Below, piece after piece: positions 11,561 to 20,676 of a stretch of 64,000 bases of DNA. The translations under genes were made by a program, and so were the position numbers. Source of the DNA: CAWCDJ01 sp963836015 (GTDB lineage: Bacteria; Acidobacteriota; Terriglobia; Bryobacterales; Bryobacteraceae). The notes beneath the pieces were generated by a model. The model was given only the letters and a program-made list of their open reading frames with translations, was not told where the DNA came from and did not search any database. Position 1 is the first letter of the stretch. Every line of letters begins with the position of its first letter. The stretch covers positions 744,001-808,000 of the forward strand of contig CAWIIF010000004.1 in assembly GCA_963836015.1 (NCBI GenBank), given 5' to 3'.

Positions 11561-12695
11561 ATGACAGTCGAAGAATTAGAACGCGCATACCAGCCCCTCC
11601 GCGATCAGGCCCTGGCCGTCCGGAGGTATCTTTGACGCCCCTGCGCAAAAAAAGAAACTAGCCCAGTCCGAAGAGCAGATCTCCGCGCCCGATTTCTGGA
11701 GCCAGCCCGAAAAGAGCCAGAAGGTCATGCAGGACCGCAAGCGTCTGGAGGAGGCGATCGCCAACGACGACCGCGTCCGCGCCATGACCGAGGACCTGGA
11801 TACGCTCTTCGAGCTAGCCCGCGAAGGCGAGGACGTCGGCGCCGATCTCACGCGCGACCTGAAGGCCTATGGCGAGCTCCTGGAGCGCCTCGAGACCGCC
11901 ATGCTGCTCTCCGGCGAAAACGCTGCGCGCAGCGCGATCGTCACGATTCACCCCGGCGCGGGAGGCACCGAAAGCCAGGACTGGGCCGAGATGCTGCTCC
12001 GCATGTACCTGCGATGGGCCGAGCGCGACGGCTTCCAGACCGTCATTACCGACCGGTTGGAGGGTGAAGGCGCCGGCATCAAGTCGGCCACCTTCGAGGT
12101 CAACGGCGAAAACGCCTACGGCCTGCTGCAATCGGAAATCGGCGTGCACCGCCTGGTCCGCATCTCGCCATTCGATGCCAATGCGCGGCGCCACACATCC
12201 TTCGCCTCGGTGTTCGTCTACCCCCAGGTGGATGACGAAATCAAGATCGACATCCGCCTCGACGATCTCCGCATCGACACCTTCCGCGCGTCGGGCGCCG
12301 GCGGCCAGCACGTCAACATGACGGATTCGGCCGTGCGCATCACGCATTTCCCGACCGGAATTGTCGTGCAGTGCCAGAACGAGCGCTCGCAGCACAAGAA
12401 CCGCGACAGCGCCATGAAGCAGCTCCGCGCGCGCCTCTATGAACACGAGATGGAGAAGAAGCGCGAAGAGACGCGCAAGACCGAAGACTCCAAGCTCGAA
12501 ATCAATTTCGGAAGCCAGATCCGCAACTATGTGCTCGCGCCCTACCGGCTGGTGAAGGATCTTCGCAGCAGGCTCTCCATCGGCGACGTGGACCGCGTGC
12601 TCGATGGCGATCTCGACCCCATGATGCACGCCTACCTGGTCTGGCGCAAGACCGGCAAGACCGCGGGCGACGATAAGGACGAGAGTCCGGAGTGA
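11561..12695 (+). CDS. prfB: Peptide chain release factor 2 with programmed +1 frameshift
   Basis: RF2 reads UGA and UAA stop codons. A 24-codon first frame from ATG 11561 ends in TGA at 11633-11635; shifting +1 continues to 12695 for about 377 residues, normal for RF2. The specificity tripeptide SPF is at about 202-204 and the hydrolysis motif GGQ at about 247-249 (SGAGGQHVNMTDSAV), both within a few residues of the E. coli positions. The preceding phosphoesterase gene ends 7 nt upstream, and the Sua5 start overlaps the RF2 stop (GTGA), so all three are likely one operon. A caller that ignores the frameshift would start at 11727 and lose the N-terminus. Confidence 0.97.
11621..11636 (+). promoter_or_regulatory. 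RF2 autoregulatory +1 frameshift site
   Basis: The site reads CGG AGG TAT CTT TGA C. It has a Shine-Dalgarno-like GGAGG 3 nt before the slippery CTT, an in-frame TGA and a following C that weakens termination. When RF2 is scarce the ribosome pauses at UGA, slips from CUU to UUU and continues in the +1 frame, producing RF2. These are the elements of the well-studied E. coli prfB site, with CGG AGG here in place of AGG GGG. Confidence 0.95.
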
Positions 12696-13573
12696 GCATC
12701 GAGCGCGCCGCAGCCCTGATCCGCGCCGGCCGCCTGGTGGCCTTCCCCACCGAGACGGTTTACGGCCTGGGCGCCAACGCCTTGGACCCTGCCGCCGTGG
12801 AGCGCATCTTTGCCGCCAAAGGCCGCCCGCGCACCAGCCCCCTGATCGTGCACGTCGATTCCGTGGAGATGGCGCAAAGCCTGGCCGCCGGTTGGCCCGA
12901 GGCCGCCGCAATCCTGGCCCGCCGCTACTGGCCCGGTCCCCTGACGCTGGTATTGCCGAAGCGCGCCGCGATCCCCGATATCGTCACCGCCGGATTGCCG
13001 ACCGTCGGCCTGCGCATGCCCTCCCATCCGGTAGCGCTGGCCTTGATCCGCGCCGCCGGCGTGCCTATCGCGGCGCCCAGCGCCAACCGCTTCACCGAGC
13101 TCTCGCCCACCGCGGCCGAACACGTGCCCGAGGAGATTGCGGATTATGTCCTCGAAGGTGGGCCTGCCACGGTAGGGATCGAATCGACGGTGCTCTCGCT
13201 GGTCGATGAGCCCCAACTCTTGAGGCCGGGCGTGATTCCGCTGCCCGAGATGGAGGCGCTGATCGGCCCGATCGGAACGGCCGGCGACCTCGGTGAAGGT
13301 GCGCATCCTTCTCCCGGAATGCACCGCAGACACTACCACCCTGCGACGCCGCTGTATCTGTTATCCCCCGCCGACCGTCCGCCCGAAGGATCGGGCGCCA
13401 CGCTGCGGATCGGCAAAGAGATGCCCTCCGACCCTCTCGACTATGCGGCAGTCCTCTACGAAACGCTGCACCGTCTGGATGCGCAGCACCTGGATTGGAT
13501 CGCGGTGGAGTGCCCGCCCGAAACTCCCGAATGGGCCGGCGTTGTCGATCGTTTGAGAAGGGCTTCGGAGTAG
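12692..13573 (+). CDS. L-threonylcarbamoyladenylate synthase (Sua5 type)
   Basis: A 293-residue enzyme that makes threonylcarbamoyl-AMP from threonine, bicarbonate and ATP, the first step of tRNA t6A37 modification. The YrdC domain covers about 1-190, with FPTETVYGLGANA (18-30), KGRPRTSPLIVH and APSANRF. The linked C-terminal Sua5 domain follows after SPGMHRRHYHPATP, which makes this Sua5 and not the short TsaC. Start GTG 12692 overlaps the prfB stop by 4 nt, implying translational coupling. It pairs two decoding functions in one transcript: t6A formation and stop-codon reading. Confidence 0.93.
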   Translation: MSIERAAALIRAGRLVAFPTETVYGLGANALDPAAVERIFAAKGRPRTSPLIVHVDSVEMAQSLAAGWPEAAAILARRYWPGPLTLVLPKRAAIPDIVTAGLPTVGLRMPSHPVALALIRAAGVPIAAPSANRFTELSPTAAEHVPEEIADYVLEGGPATVGIESTVLSLVDEPQLLRPGVIPLPEMEALIGPIGTAGDLGEGAHPSPGMHRRHYHPATPLYLLSPADRPPEGSGATLRIGKEMPSDPLDYAAVLYETLHRLDAQHLDWIAVECPPETPEWAGVVDRLRRASE

Positions 13574-13592
13574 CCGGCGAATTGGGCCGGGT

Positions 13593-13946
13593 TCACTTCC
13601 AGGTGGACATGGAACTGCCGTGTGATTGTGAGTCGTCCCGCGGCCGGCGGGGCGCGGCTCTTCGCGCTTCGGCCCGGCGCGTCTCGGCAAGAACGCGATT
13701 GTCCACGTGGCGGCGCAGGTCGTCACCGACGAGCTCGTGATCTCCTTCGGTATTGCTTTCGAGGTCGGCAGCGAGCTTCTGGGCGCACAGGGCAGGTCCC
13801 TCCTGCAGGCCTACACGGTGCTGAAGGAAGAGGCTGATATCGGCCGTCACGATAAAATGCCTCGTGGGTTCGGCTTTTGTAATAGCGTCGAACCTGTACA
13901 CACGGGCGTTCCCGCGCTGGTCAAATCCCAAATACCGGAATTCCAT
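13593..13946 (-). CDS. Small conserved hypothetical protein
   Basis: A 117-residue protein starting MEFRYLGFDQRGNARVYRF. It has no signal peptide or membrane helix; the C-terminal 35 residues are rich in Arg and Ala. ATG 13946 is chosen because GGGAG sits 6 nt upstream; the frame is open to 14060 but that part looks non-coding. The first 90 residues resemble small acidobacterial proteins of unknown role that I recall only loosely. It is convergent with the Sua5 gene, with 19 bp between the stops. Function unknown. Confidence 0.7.
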   Translation of the reverse strand: MEFRYLGFDQRGNARVYRFDAITKAEPTRHFIVTADISLFLQHRVGLQEGPALCAQKLAADLESNTEGDHELVGDDLRRHVDNRVLAETRRAEARRAAPRRPRDDSQSHGSSMSTWK

Positions 13947-14269
13947 GAACTGCTCCCTTCGGCACGATGAGCCGCACCACTTCCCACCTGTGGGCCCGGT
14001 TCTAACGGGATATGCCACGCTCCCGCTTCGCCTGATTCTCGGCACGGAGCAGCTGGCCAATGCGTGTGGCCGCTCTTTGGGGAGAACTGTTTGTATTATC
14101 GCACATCGGTGTTTCCGGCCCGGCGCCGTAGCCGGCGCCCACGAGGTGCGCGGCGCGGCGGACGTCGCCAGGAACCAACCCGCAACGTCCAGGACCGCCT
14201 CGCAACACTCCCGTCCGTCTCGTCACCTTTAGCTCGCCAAAGCGGGTGCCTGGTCCATACGCTGGGGTC
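13947..14269. other. Gene-free divergent intergenic region
   Basis: 323 bp separate two divergent genes. Several open frames cross it on both strands but none has a convincing start or family pattern. A TATTAT at about 14094-14099 could be a -10 for the rightward gene, but no good -35 precedes it. The region otherwise looks structureless apart from a GC-rich CCCGGCGCCG..CGGCGCC repeat around 14118-14138. Confidence 0.4.
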
Positions 14270-15418
14270 ATGAAGACACCTGTCAGCAAGGATGCCCTGA
14301 ACAGAATGGCGCTCTGTGTATGCTTCCTGTCCGCAATTCCGGTTGCCCGGGGTGCGGAGCCGGTCACGATCACCATGACGGCTGAGCACTGGCAGACCAA
14401 GGAAAACGCGGAATTCCTCCGGCAGTTGGGTTTCTATCACGGCCTGATGCGGCTGAACAGCGGCAGGGCGGCACTCAAAGACATCACCTTCAGCGACGGA
14501 ACGATCGAGTTCGACGTCAATACGATCGGGCGTGGCATGCCCGGAATCGCCTTCCGTGAGCAGGACGAAAACAACTTCGAGCTCTTGTACCTGAGGCCGG
14601 ATCCGAGCTGTCCGGCCTTCCGGGCATGCATGCAGTACACGCCTCAGACGCATGGCGTGTTGCTCTGGGACTTCTTTCCGCAATATCAAACGCGGGCTCC
14701 GCTCCGGGAGAACGGGTGGAACCACATCAAGATGGTCGTATCCGGTCGCCGGATGAATGTTTTCGTGAACGACGCGCCGTCGCCCACCCTGGAGGTCGGC
14801 AGGTTGGAGGGGGATGCGATGAAAGGTGGCCTGCACCTGCTGGGGCCCGCCACTTTCGCAAACATGGTGATCACTCCCGATGCAGTGGAGGGCCTTTCTC
14901 CGGAGCCCGCCGGAGATCCCCTGGATGGGGACCGCGGCCTGGTCCGGAAGTGGCGCCTCTCCACGTTTTCCGCGCTGCCGAAGGGCAAGGACCCCGTGTA
15001 TAACGAAATGCCCGGCGCTTCGCAAGAATGGAAGACGATCGGCGCGGAGCGGAGGGGCCTGGTAAATATCAGCCGCGTCTTCGGCAAGCCCCTGCCCGAA
15101 CCAAACCGGGCCGCAGCATGGCTGAAGACGACGATCACTTCAGACAGGAAGCAGACGAAGAAAGTCCAGATTGGATGGACGCGCGAACTGTGGGTATTCG
15201 TGAACGGGAAACTGGTGTATGCCGACAAAAACCTGTTTGAGGAGGAAGGAGCAAGAAAATTTCCCGACGCGCGATGTTCGCTGGAGAATGGCGCCTTCAC
15301 GTTGCCTCTGGAAGCGGGCGATAATGAGGTCGCGGTGGCCATCGCGAACGACTTCTTCGGATGGGGGATGATGATGCGCCTGGCTGATCCGGAAGGGGTT
15401 CATCTGGCTGCAAAGTGA
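14270..15418 (+). CDS. Exported LamG/DUF1080-like protein
   Basis: A 382-residue protein with a signal peptide (MKTPVSKDALNRMALCVCFL..ARGA in parts, cleavage near residue 30). The first half has the jelly-roll pattern of LamG/DUF1080 domains (DGTIEFDVN, GMPGIAFREQDENNFELLYLRP, then NGWNHIKMVVSGRRMNVFVN). The second half has a further beta-rich domain (WLKTTITSDRKQTKKVQIGW, LWVFVNGKLVY) typical of carbohydrate-binding folds. It probably binds or acts on polysaccharide outside the cytoplasm; no catalytic residues can be named. ATG 14270 is preferred over 14246 because it begins the signal peptide. The LytS-type kinase follows after 68 bp. Confidence 0.7.
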   Translation: MKTPVSKDALNRMALCVCFLSAIPVARGAEPVTITMTAEHWQTKENAEFLRQLGFYHGLMRLNSGRAALKDITFSDGTIEFDVNTIGRGMPGIAFREQDENNFELLYLRPDPSCPAFRACMQYTPQTHGVLLWDFFPQYQTRAPLRENGWNHIKMVVSGRRMNVFVNDAPSPTLEVGRLEGDAMKGGLHLLGPATFANMVITPDAVEGLSPEPAGDPLDGDRGLVRKWRLSTFSALPKGKDPVYNEMPGASQEWKTIGAERRGLVNISRVFGKPLPEPNRAAAWLKTTITSDRKQTKKVQIGWTRELWVFVNGKLVYADKNLFEEEGARKFPDARCSLENGAFTLPLEAGDNEVAVAIANDFFGWGMMMRLADPEGVHLAAK

Positions 15419-15486
15419 CCGGCCCGATGCTGGAGAATGCAATCCGGCACGGGATTTCAAGGGCTTTGCGGGTATAGCACAGAAGC

Positions 15487-16632
15487 GTGATCATGGAGGG
15501 ACGGGGCAGCGTGGACCTGGATAACCTCGGTGGGAGAATTCGACCCATCCTCTTCGGCGTTCTCGGCTGGAGCGCGATCGGGCTGGTCTTTTCGATTCCA
15601 GGCATCCGAACCGGTGATCGCTGGGGACCTCCGCTGCTGCTCTCGTTCGCTCAATGGTGGTCATGGGGGCTGATCGCGCTCCTGATTGTGCAGTTCGACC
15701 GGCGGCTACCGTTCACGGATCCACAGATCGGAAGACGGTTGTTGGCTCACATCCCTGGAAGTTTGGTCCTGACGTCGCTGTGCCTATACGTCCAAGCAGG
15801 ACTCAAGGCCGTGCTCGGACTTGGGCCCATCCAGGCGGTTGTTGATCCCGCCGTGCTTTTGCAATCGGTCAACAGTGGCATGTTTCTATGGGTTTGGATC
15901 ATCTACTGGATGATCCTGGGGGCGTGGCTCGCAAAGCAATATCAGGAACGGTTCCGGAGGAGCGAGTTACAGCGGGAGCGGACGGAACGCTTGTCCACGC
16001 AAGCCCAGCTCCGATCTTTGCGGTTGCAGATCGATCCACATTTCCTTTTCAACGCCCTGAACGCGATTTCCTCGGAGGTCGAGGCCGATCCGGTCAGCGC
16101 TCGCAACATGATCGAGCATCTCGGAAACCTCCTTCGCCTGACCCTGGACACGAATGATCGTCAATTGGTTCCCCTGTTCGAGGAGCTTTCGTTTCTGGAC
16201 CACTATTTGGCCATTCAAAGAATTCGCTTTGGCGACCGGCTTCGTTTCGAGCAGGTCATCGAAGAAAACGTTCGCCACGTTCTCGTGCCTTCGATGACGA
16301 TCCAGCCGCTTGTGGAGAATTCGATTCGCCATGGCTTGTCGCAGAGGGCCAGGGGCGGACTGGTTCGAGTGGCGGCCAGACGCTCCGACGAGCAACACAT
16401 TCGGATCACAGTCGAAGATGACGGTGTCGGGCTGCCCGCCGATTGGAGTCTTGGTAAGTCGCTCGGACTTGGTCTCTCAATTACCGCGCAGCGGCTTGCC
16501 GCTCTCTATCCGCGGCAGAATAGTGTCTTCGATGTACGGAGACGCGCGGGAGGCGGGACGGAGGTGGAGCTGCTGCTCCCGATTCAACCCGGGGAGGGAG
16601 CTTCCTGGAGGTCGGAGCCGGAACATGCCTGA
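15487..16632 (+). CDS. LytS/YehU-type sensor histidine kinase
   Basis: A 381-residue membrane kinase. Four hydrophobic helices (about 21-40, 50-70, 90-112, 128-148) precede the His_kinase domain, in which QIDPHFLFNALNAI places the phosphoacceptor His at 185. The ATPase domain has PLVENSIRHGL and VEDDGVGLP. There is no recognisable extracellular sensor domain, so it probably senses through the membrane helices. GTG 15487 or ATG 15493 may be the start; neither has a strong ribosome site. Its stop overlaps the LytTR regulator start by 8 nt, so the two form a classic LytS/LytR-type pair. Confidence 0.9.
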   Translation: MIMEGRGSVDLDNLGGRIRPILFGVLGWSAIGLVFSIPGIRTGDRWGPPLLLSFAQWWSWGLIALLIVQFDRRLPFTDPQIGRRLLAHIPGSLVLTSLCLYVQAGLKAVLGLGPIQAVVDPAVLLQSVNSGMFLWVWIIYWMILGAWLAKQYQERFRRSELQRERTERLSTQAQLRSLRLQIDPHFLFNALNAISSEVEADPVSARNMIEHLGNLLRLTLDTNDRQLVPLFEELSFLDHYLAIQRIRFGDRLRFEQVIEENVRHVLVPSMTIQPLVENSIRHGLSQRARGGLVRVAARRSDEQHIRITVEDDGVGLPADWSLGKSLGLGLSITAQRLAALYPRQNSVFDVRRRAGGGTEVELLLPIQPGEGASWRSEPEHA

Positions 16633-17401
16633 ACGAGCCATGGGTGTTCTGGTTGCGGATGACGAGATGCCCGCTCGGCGGCGATTGCTCGACCTGTTGC
16701 GCCAGGAACCCGGTATCACCTCAGTCTGGGAAGCCGCCGATGGTCAGATGACGGTCGATCTGATCCGCTCCTGCCGGCCGGATCTACTCTTTCTCGATGT
16801 GAAGATGCCGGAACTGGATGGCCTCGGCGTGATCGACACGGTCGGAATTCCCGCAATGCCGCTCACGATTTTTGTGACGGCCTACGATGAACATGCCATT
16901 CGCGCCTTTGAAGCGAACGCGCTGGACTATTTGCTAAAGCCCTACAGCGACGCGCGTTTCCGGTCGGCCATGAGCCGGGCGCGTGCCCGGCTGGATGAAC
17001 GGGGGCTTCGGGAATTCGCGGAAAGAGTACGACGGATGTTGACTCCTGAGGTTGTCAACGGCCCGCCGCTCGAACGGATCGTCATCAAGGGACGCGCCAC
17101 AACACGATTTCTGGACGTGACGGAAGTGGAGTGCATCGAGGCGGCTGGAATGTACGTCGTGTTGCATACGGGCGGAAAAGAGTTGCTGCACCGTTCATCC
17201 CTGACCGACATCGAAGCAAAACTGGACCCGCGCCACTTCATACGAATCCATCGCTCGGCGATTGTGAATCTCGCACGCGTCGCGCATCTGGAGCCGATTT
17301 CTCACGGAGAATTCGAGGTCGTTCTCAAAAGTGGCAAACGGGTACGGCTGAGCCGTACCTATCGCGGACCAGTCGAACAGCGTCTCCGTCAATCGCTTTG
17401 A
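16625..17401 (+). CDS. LytTR-family response regulator
   Basis: A 258-residue regulator. The receiver domain has the acidic pair D12-D13, phosphoacceptor D58 (LLFLDVKMP), T85 and K105 (DYLLKP). The LytTR DNA-binding domain (about 150-258) contains IEAAGMYVVLHTGGKELLHR and FIRIHRSAIVNLARV. LytTR proteins bind direct repeats upstream of target promoters; targets here are unknown, the nearest candidate being the exported protein at 14270. ATG 16625 lies inside the kinase's last codons. Confidence 0.93.
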   Translation: MPERAMGVLVADDEMPARRRLLDLLRQEPGITSVWEAADGQMTVDLIRSCRPDLLFLDVKMPELDGLGVIDTVGIPAMPLTIFVTAYDEHAIRAFEANALDYLLKPYSDARFRSAMSRARARLDERGLREFAERVRRMLTPEVVNGPPLERIVIKGRATTRFLDVTEVECIEAAGMYVVLHTGGKELLHRSSLTDIEAKLDPRHFIRIHRSAIVNLARVAHLEPISHGEFEVVLKSGKRVRLSRTYRGPVEQRLRQSL

Positions 17402-17492
17402 CCGGCGAGCCGGCCAGGCTCGATTCACAAACTCCGGTGGAGCGGTCCGCTGATGTGCCGAGTCGGTATGAATGCTGGAAGCGGGCCGCCGG

Positions 17493-18908
17493 TTACCGCC
17501 CGGCCGTCGATTCGCGGGCGAACGGCAGGCGCACCGTGAAGGAAGTCCGGCCCGGCTTCGAGTCCACGTCCACCTCGCCGCGGTGTTGGTGCACGATGCG
17601 GTACACCGTGTCCAGGCCCAGGCCGGTGCCTTCGCCCACCGGCTTGGTCGTAAAGAACGGCTCAAAGATGCGATCGCGAATTTCGGGCGGTATCCCCGGC
17701 CCGCTGTCGCGAATCTCCACCACCATGCGCTGGAACTCGGAGGCGGTTCGCACCACCAGCTCCCCTTCGCCTCCCATGGCGTCGATCGCGTTGTCGATGA
17801 GGTTGGTCCAGACCTGGTTCAGCTCGCTGCCGTTCCCGCAGATGCGCGGCATCGAACGGTCGTATTCGCGCACTACCGTGATGCCGTGCTTCAGACGGTA
17901 ATGCAGCATGATCAGGGTATTCTCGATCCCATCATGCACGTCGATCTCCTGCTGCGGAGACTGGTCCATGTAGGAATACTGCTTGATGGCGTGGACCAGG
18001 TCGGAAATCCGGGTGGTGCCGCTGTCGATCTGCTCCACCAGGCGGTTGACCTTGAGCGATGCCGCGAGATGGGTCACCGCATCGCCCAGGCTGGCATCGC
18101 CGAAACGGCCCGACAGGCGCTGCAGCGTATCGATCTCGCAGCCGGCATCCACCAGGTCCGGCGCCAGTTGGCGCGCATCCGGGACGCGGTGGTCTTGCAG
18201 CCAGTTGCCGATCTCTTCTTCGCGATCGCTGCGCTCCAGGGAATCGAGCGCCGCGGGCGGATGGAGTTTCGGCCAGTCGCATTCGATCTGCGCGAGGAAC
18301 ACGCGATTCTCGGGCGATGGAGTGCTCTGGCCCAGGCGGAGGCTCGCGGAACGGAGCGTCGAAATCGTCTGTTGCAGGTTGACGGCGGCGTTCCGCACCG
18401 CGGCCGCCGGGTTGTTCAGCTCGTGGGCCAGCCCCGCCGACAGCTTTCCCAGGGCCATCAGCTTGTCCCGCTGCTGATCGCTCCGCGTCGTCTCGCGGAT
18501 ACGGTCGGACATCAAGCCGACCAGCCGGCCCCCCAGCGCCGGCAGGCGTTTGAGCATCTCCGGAAAGTGCGACACGTTTAGCGTGGCCACGGTGGCCGCC
18601 GTCATGGCGCGCGAGGTTAAGGGAAACTGCTTGAGCCGCGAATACGGAAGCATCCCGGTCAACTGGCCGGCGTGCGCGGAATAGATGCGGCCGTCGCCGA
18701 AACCCCGCTCGCGCTGAATCTGCGCCTCGCCTTCCAATACGACGATCATGCGGTCGGCCGGCGAGCCTTCTTCCACCACGACCTCTCCGGGCTGGTAATG
18801 CGCCAGCTCCATCCGCGAAGCCAGCCACTCGAGATCCTCCTGTGCGAGGTCGGAGAAGACCGGAACGGCCTTCAGTTGTTGGGCCAAAACAGTTGTCTGC
18901 GATTCCAT
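17493..18908 (-). CDS. Cytoplasmic histidine kinase with cyclic-nucleotide-binding domain
   Basis: A 471-residue soluble kinase with no membrane helix. An N-terminal cNMP-binding beta-barrel (about 15-135: VPVFSDLAQEDLEWLA, YQPGEVVVEEGSPAD) is followed by a HisKA-like helix pair with GKLSAGLAHELNNPAAAV (His162). The ATPase domain has NQVWTNLIDNAIDAM, IRDSGPGIPP and GEGTGLGL. The cNMP domain lacks a full PRAA-type phosphate cassette, so ligand binding is uncertain. It lies 1 nt downstream of the receiver-thioredoxin-reductase fusion, which is therefore its likely phosphorylation partner. It is convergent with the LytTR gene. Confidence 0.9.
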   Translation of the reverse strand: MESQTTVLAQQLKAVPVFSDLAQEDLEWLASRMELAHYQPGEVVVEEGSPADRMIVVLEGEAQIQRERGFGDGRIYSAHAGQLTGMLPYSRLKQFPLTSRAMTAATVATLNVSHFPEMLKRLPALGGRLVGLMSDRIRETTRSDQQRDKLMALGKLSAGLAHELNNPAAAVRNAAVNLQQTISTLRSASLRLGQSTPSPENRVFLAQIECDWPKLHPPAALDSLERSDREEEIGNWLQDHRVPDARQLAPDLVDAGCEIDTLQRLSGRFGDASLGDAVTHLAASLKVNRLVEQIDSGTTRISDLVHAIKQYSYMDQSPQQEIDVHDGIENTLIMLHYRLKHGITVVREYDRSMPRICGNGSELNQVWTNLIDNAIDAMGGEGELVVRTASEFQRMVVEIRDSGPGIPPEIRDRIFEPFFTTKPVGEGTGLGLDTVYRIVHQHRGEVDVDSKPGRTSFTVRLPFARESTAGR

Positions 18909-18909
18909 A

Positions 18910-20580
18910 TCAGACCTCCGCCAGGTACCGGTGAACGAACTGGATGGCGATCGAGCCCTCGCCCACGCTGGACGCTACGCGTTTGATGGATCCGTGGCGA
19001 ACGTCACCCACGGCGAAGACGCCCGGAACGCTGGTTTCGAGTAGGAACGGATCCCTTTCGAGCGGCCAGCCGCGCGGGCGTTTGTCATGGCGCGGCAGGT
19101 CGGGCCCGGTCAGGATGAATCCGAGATCGTCCCGCTCGAGAAAGCCGTCGAGCCATTCGGTGCGGGGCGCCGCTCCGATGAAAATAAAAACGGAGCCGGC
19201 CGGCACTGTCTCCACCGTTCCCGAGCGGCTGCACGATATCGAAATCGTTTCCAGCTTTTCCTCGCCGTTCACGGCGACCAGCTTGGCCCCGAATTCCAGT
19301 TGAATATTGGAGGTCTGGGCGATGTCGTCAATCAGGTATTGGGACATGGTTGCGCCCAGGCTCTCGCCGCGCACCAGCATCGTAACGCGCTTGGCGTAAC
19401 GCGAGAAATTCATGGCTGCCTGCCCGGCCGAATTGGCCCCTCCCACGATGTAGACGTCTTCATCGCGGCAGGAGATGGCCTCGGTGGATCCCGCCCCGTA
19501 ATAGACGCCCGCGCCCTGCAGCCGCTCGATGCCCGGCACATCCAGCTTCCGCCATTGCACACCGGTCGAGATCACGATGGCGTGGCAGGAGAATTCGGAT
19601 CCGTCGGACAGCGTGACGATTTTGTACGGGCCCTCGACCCGGACCTTGTCGACCTCCTGGGGAGCCAGGATCTCGGCTCCAAACCGCTTGGCCTGGGCCA
19701 CCGCGCGCCGCGCCAGGTCGTTCCCGCTCAGACCCGATGGAAAGCCGAGATAGTTTTCGATTCGGGAGCTGAGCCCGGCCTGGCCGCCCGGCGCTTCCCG
19801 CTCTACGATCACGCTCTTGAGTCCCTCGGAAGCGCCGTATACAGCCGCGGCCAATCCGGCCGGGCCGCCGCCGACAATCACCAGGTCGAAGAAGTCGGTC
19901 TTCGGGCGCGTGCGCAGCCCGATCCGGTCCGCCAGGTCGCCCGGGGACGGCTGCGCGAGCATCGCGCCATCCGTGAGAATGACGACCGGCAGTGTGGTCC
20001 TGCGCTCGCCGATGAGCGCAATCGTCTTTTGCGCATCCGCGCTCGGGCCAGGGGCTTCGATATCGATCCATTGATACGGAACCTGGTTGCGCGCCAGGAA
20101 CTCGCGAATCTCGTAACATCGCGCCGACCAGCGCGTGCCCACCACCCGGATGCCCTCGAACGGCGGGTGGTACGAAGCCGACCATTCATCCAGCAGATCG
20201 TCCAGCACGGGATACAGGTTGCGGTCGGGAGGGTCCCAGGGCTTCAGCAGGTAGTGGTCGAGTTTGACGACGTTGATCGCGCTGATGGCCGCTTCCGTAT
20301 CGGCGTAGGCCGTGAGCAGGACGCGCCGCACGTCCGGAAATTCACGAATCGCGGCAGTGAGAAACTCGATGCCGTTCATGCGCGGCATCCGGTAGTCCGC
20401 CACCAGCAGCGCCACGGGCTCGGCGCGCTGTGACAGGCGGTTGAGAAGCTGCAGCGCCCCCGCGCCGGAATCGGCGGAAACCACCCGGTAGCGGTCGCTG
20501 TACTGCTTTCTGAGATCGCGCTCGACCGCCCTCAGCACATCCGGGTCATCGTCTACGGCGAGCAACACCGGTCTTGGCAT
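18910..20580 (-). CDS. Receiver-glutaredoxin-thioredoxin reductase fusion
   Basis: A 556-residue cytosolic flavoprotein with three parts. Residues 1-135 are a receiver domain with D10-D12, phosphoacceptor D62 (LVADYRMP), T90 and K113. Residues 144-225 look like a glutaredoxin fold (VVGTRWSARCYEIREFLARN) with a single Cys155. Residues 230-556 are a thioredoxin-reductase-type FAD/NAD(P)H domain with GGGPAG (237-242), PGGQAGLSSRIENYLGFP, GGANSAGQAA (380-389) and a late VFAVGDVR. The CxxC expected after GVYY is absent: it reads YGAGSTEA, with the next Cys at 371. So it is not an ordinary thioredoxin reductase. NCBI-style names for this class are 'fused response regulator/thioredoxin-disulfide reductase'. 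It leads the operon with the kinase. Confidence 0.9.
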   Translation of the reverse strand: MPRPVLLAVDDDPDVLRAVERDLRKQYSDRYRVVSADSGAGALQLLNRLSQRAEPVALLVADYRMPRMNGIEFLTAAIREFPDVRRVLLTAYADTEAAISAINVVKLDHYLLKPWDPPDRNLYPVLDDLLDEWSASYHPPFEGIRVVGTRWSARCYEIREFLARNQVPYQWIDIEAPGPSADAQKTIALIGERRTTLPVVILTDGAMLAQPSPGDLADRIGLRTRPKTDFFDLVIVGGGPAGLAAAVYGASEGLKSVIVEREAPGGQAGLSSRIENYLGFPSGLSGNDLARRAVAQAKRFGAEILAPQEVDKVRVEGPYKIVTLSDGSEFSCHAIVISTGVQWRKLDVPGIERLQGAGVYYGAGSTEAISCRDEDVYIVGGANSAGQAAMNFSRYAKRVTMLVRGESLGATMSQYLIDDIAQTSNIQLEFGAKLVAVNGEEKLETISISCSRSGTVETVPAGSVFIFIGAAPRTEWLDGFLERDDLGFILTGPDLPRHDKRPRGWPLERDPFLLETSVPGVFAVGDVRHGSIKRVASSVGEGSIAIQFVHRYLAEV

Positions 20581-20676
20581 AATCCCGTCCCCTCGGTAAG
20601 AAATCTCGCTTTCTTTCAGAGTACCGCGGTCGGGAGTTATCCCCGCGTATGGTTTTTGCGATGCTCGCCCCGGAAC

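Noticed and set aside
11814..12911. 365-codon minus-strand open frame
   Set aside because: Antisense to prfB and Sua5; low-complexity Arg/Gly composition from GC-rich codons read backwards.
17131..17901. 256-codon plus-strand open frame over the LytTR/kinase junction
   Set aside because: It overlaps the LytTR gene in another frame and runs antisense into the cNMP kinase; both are certain.
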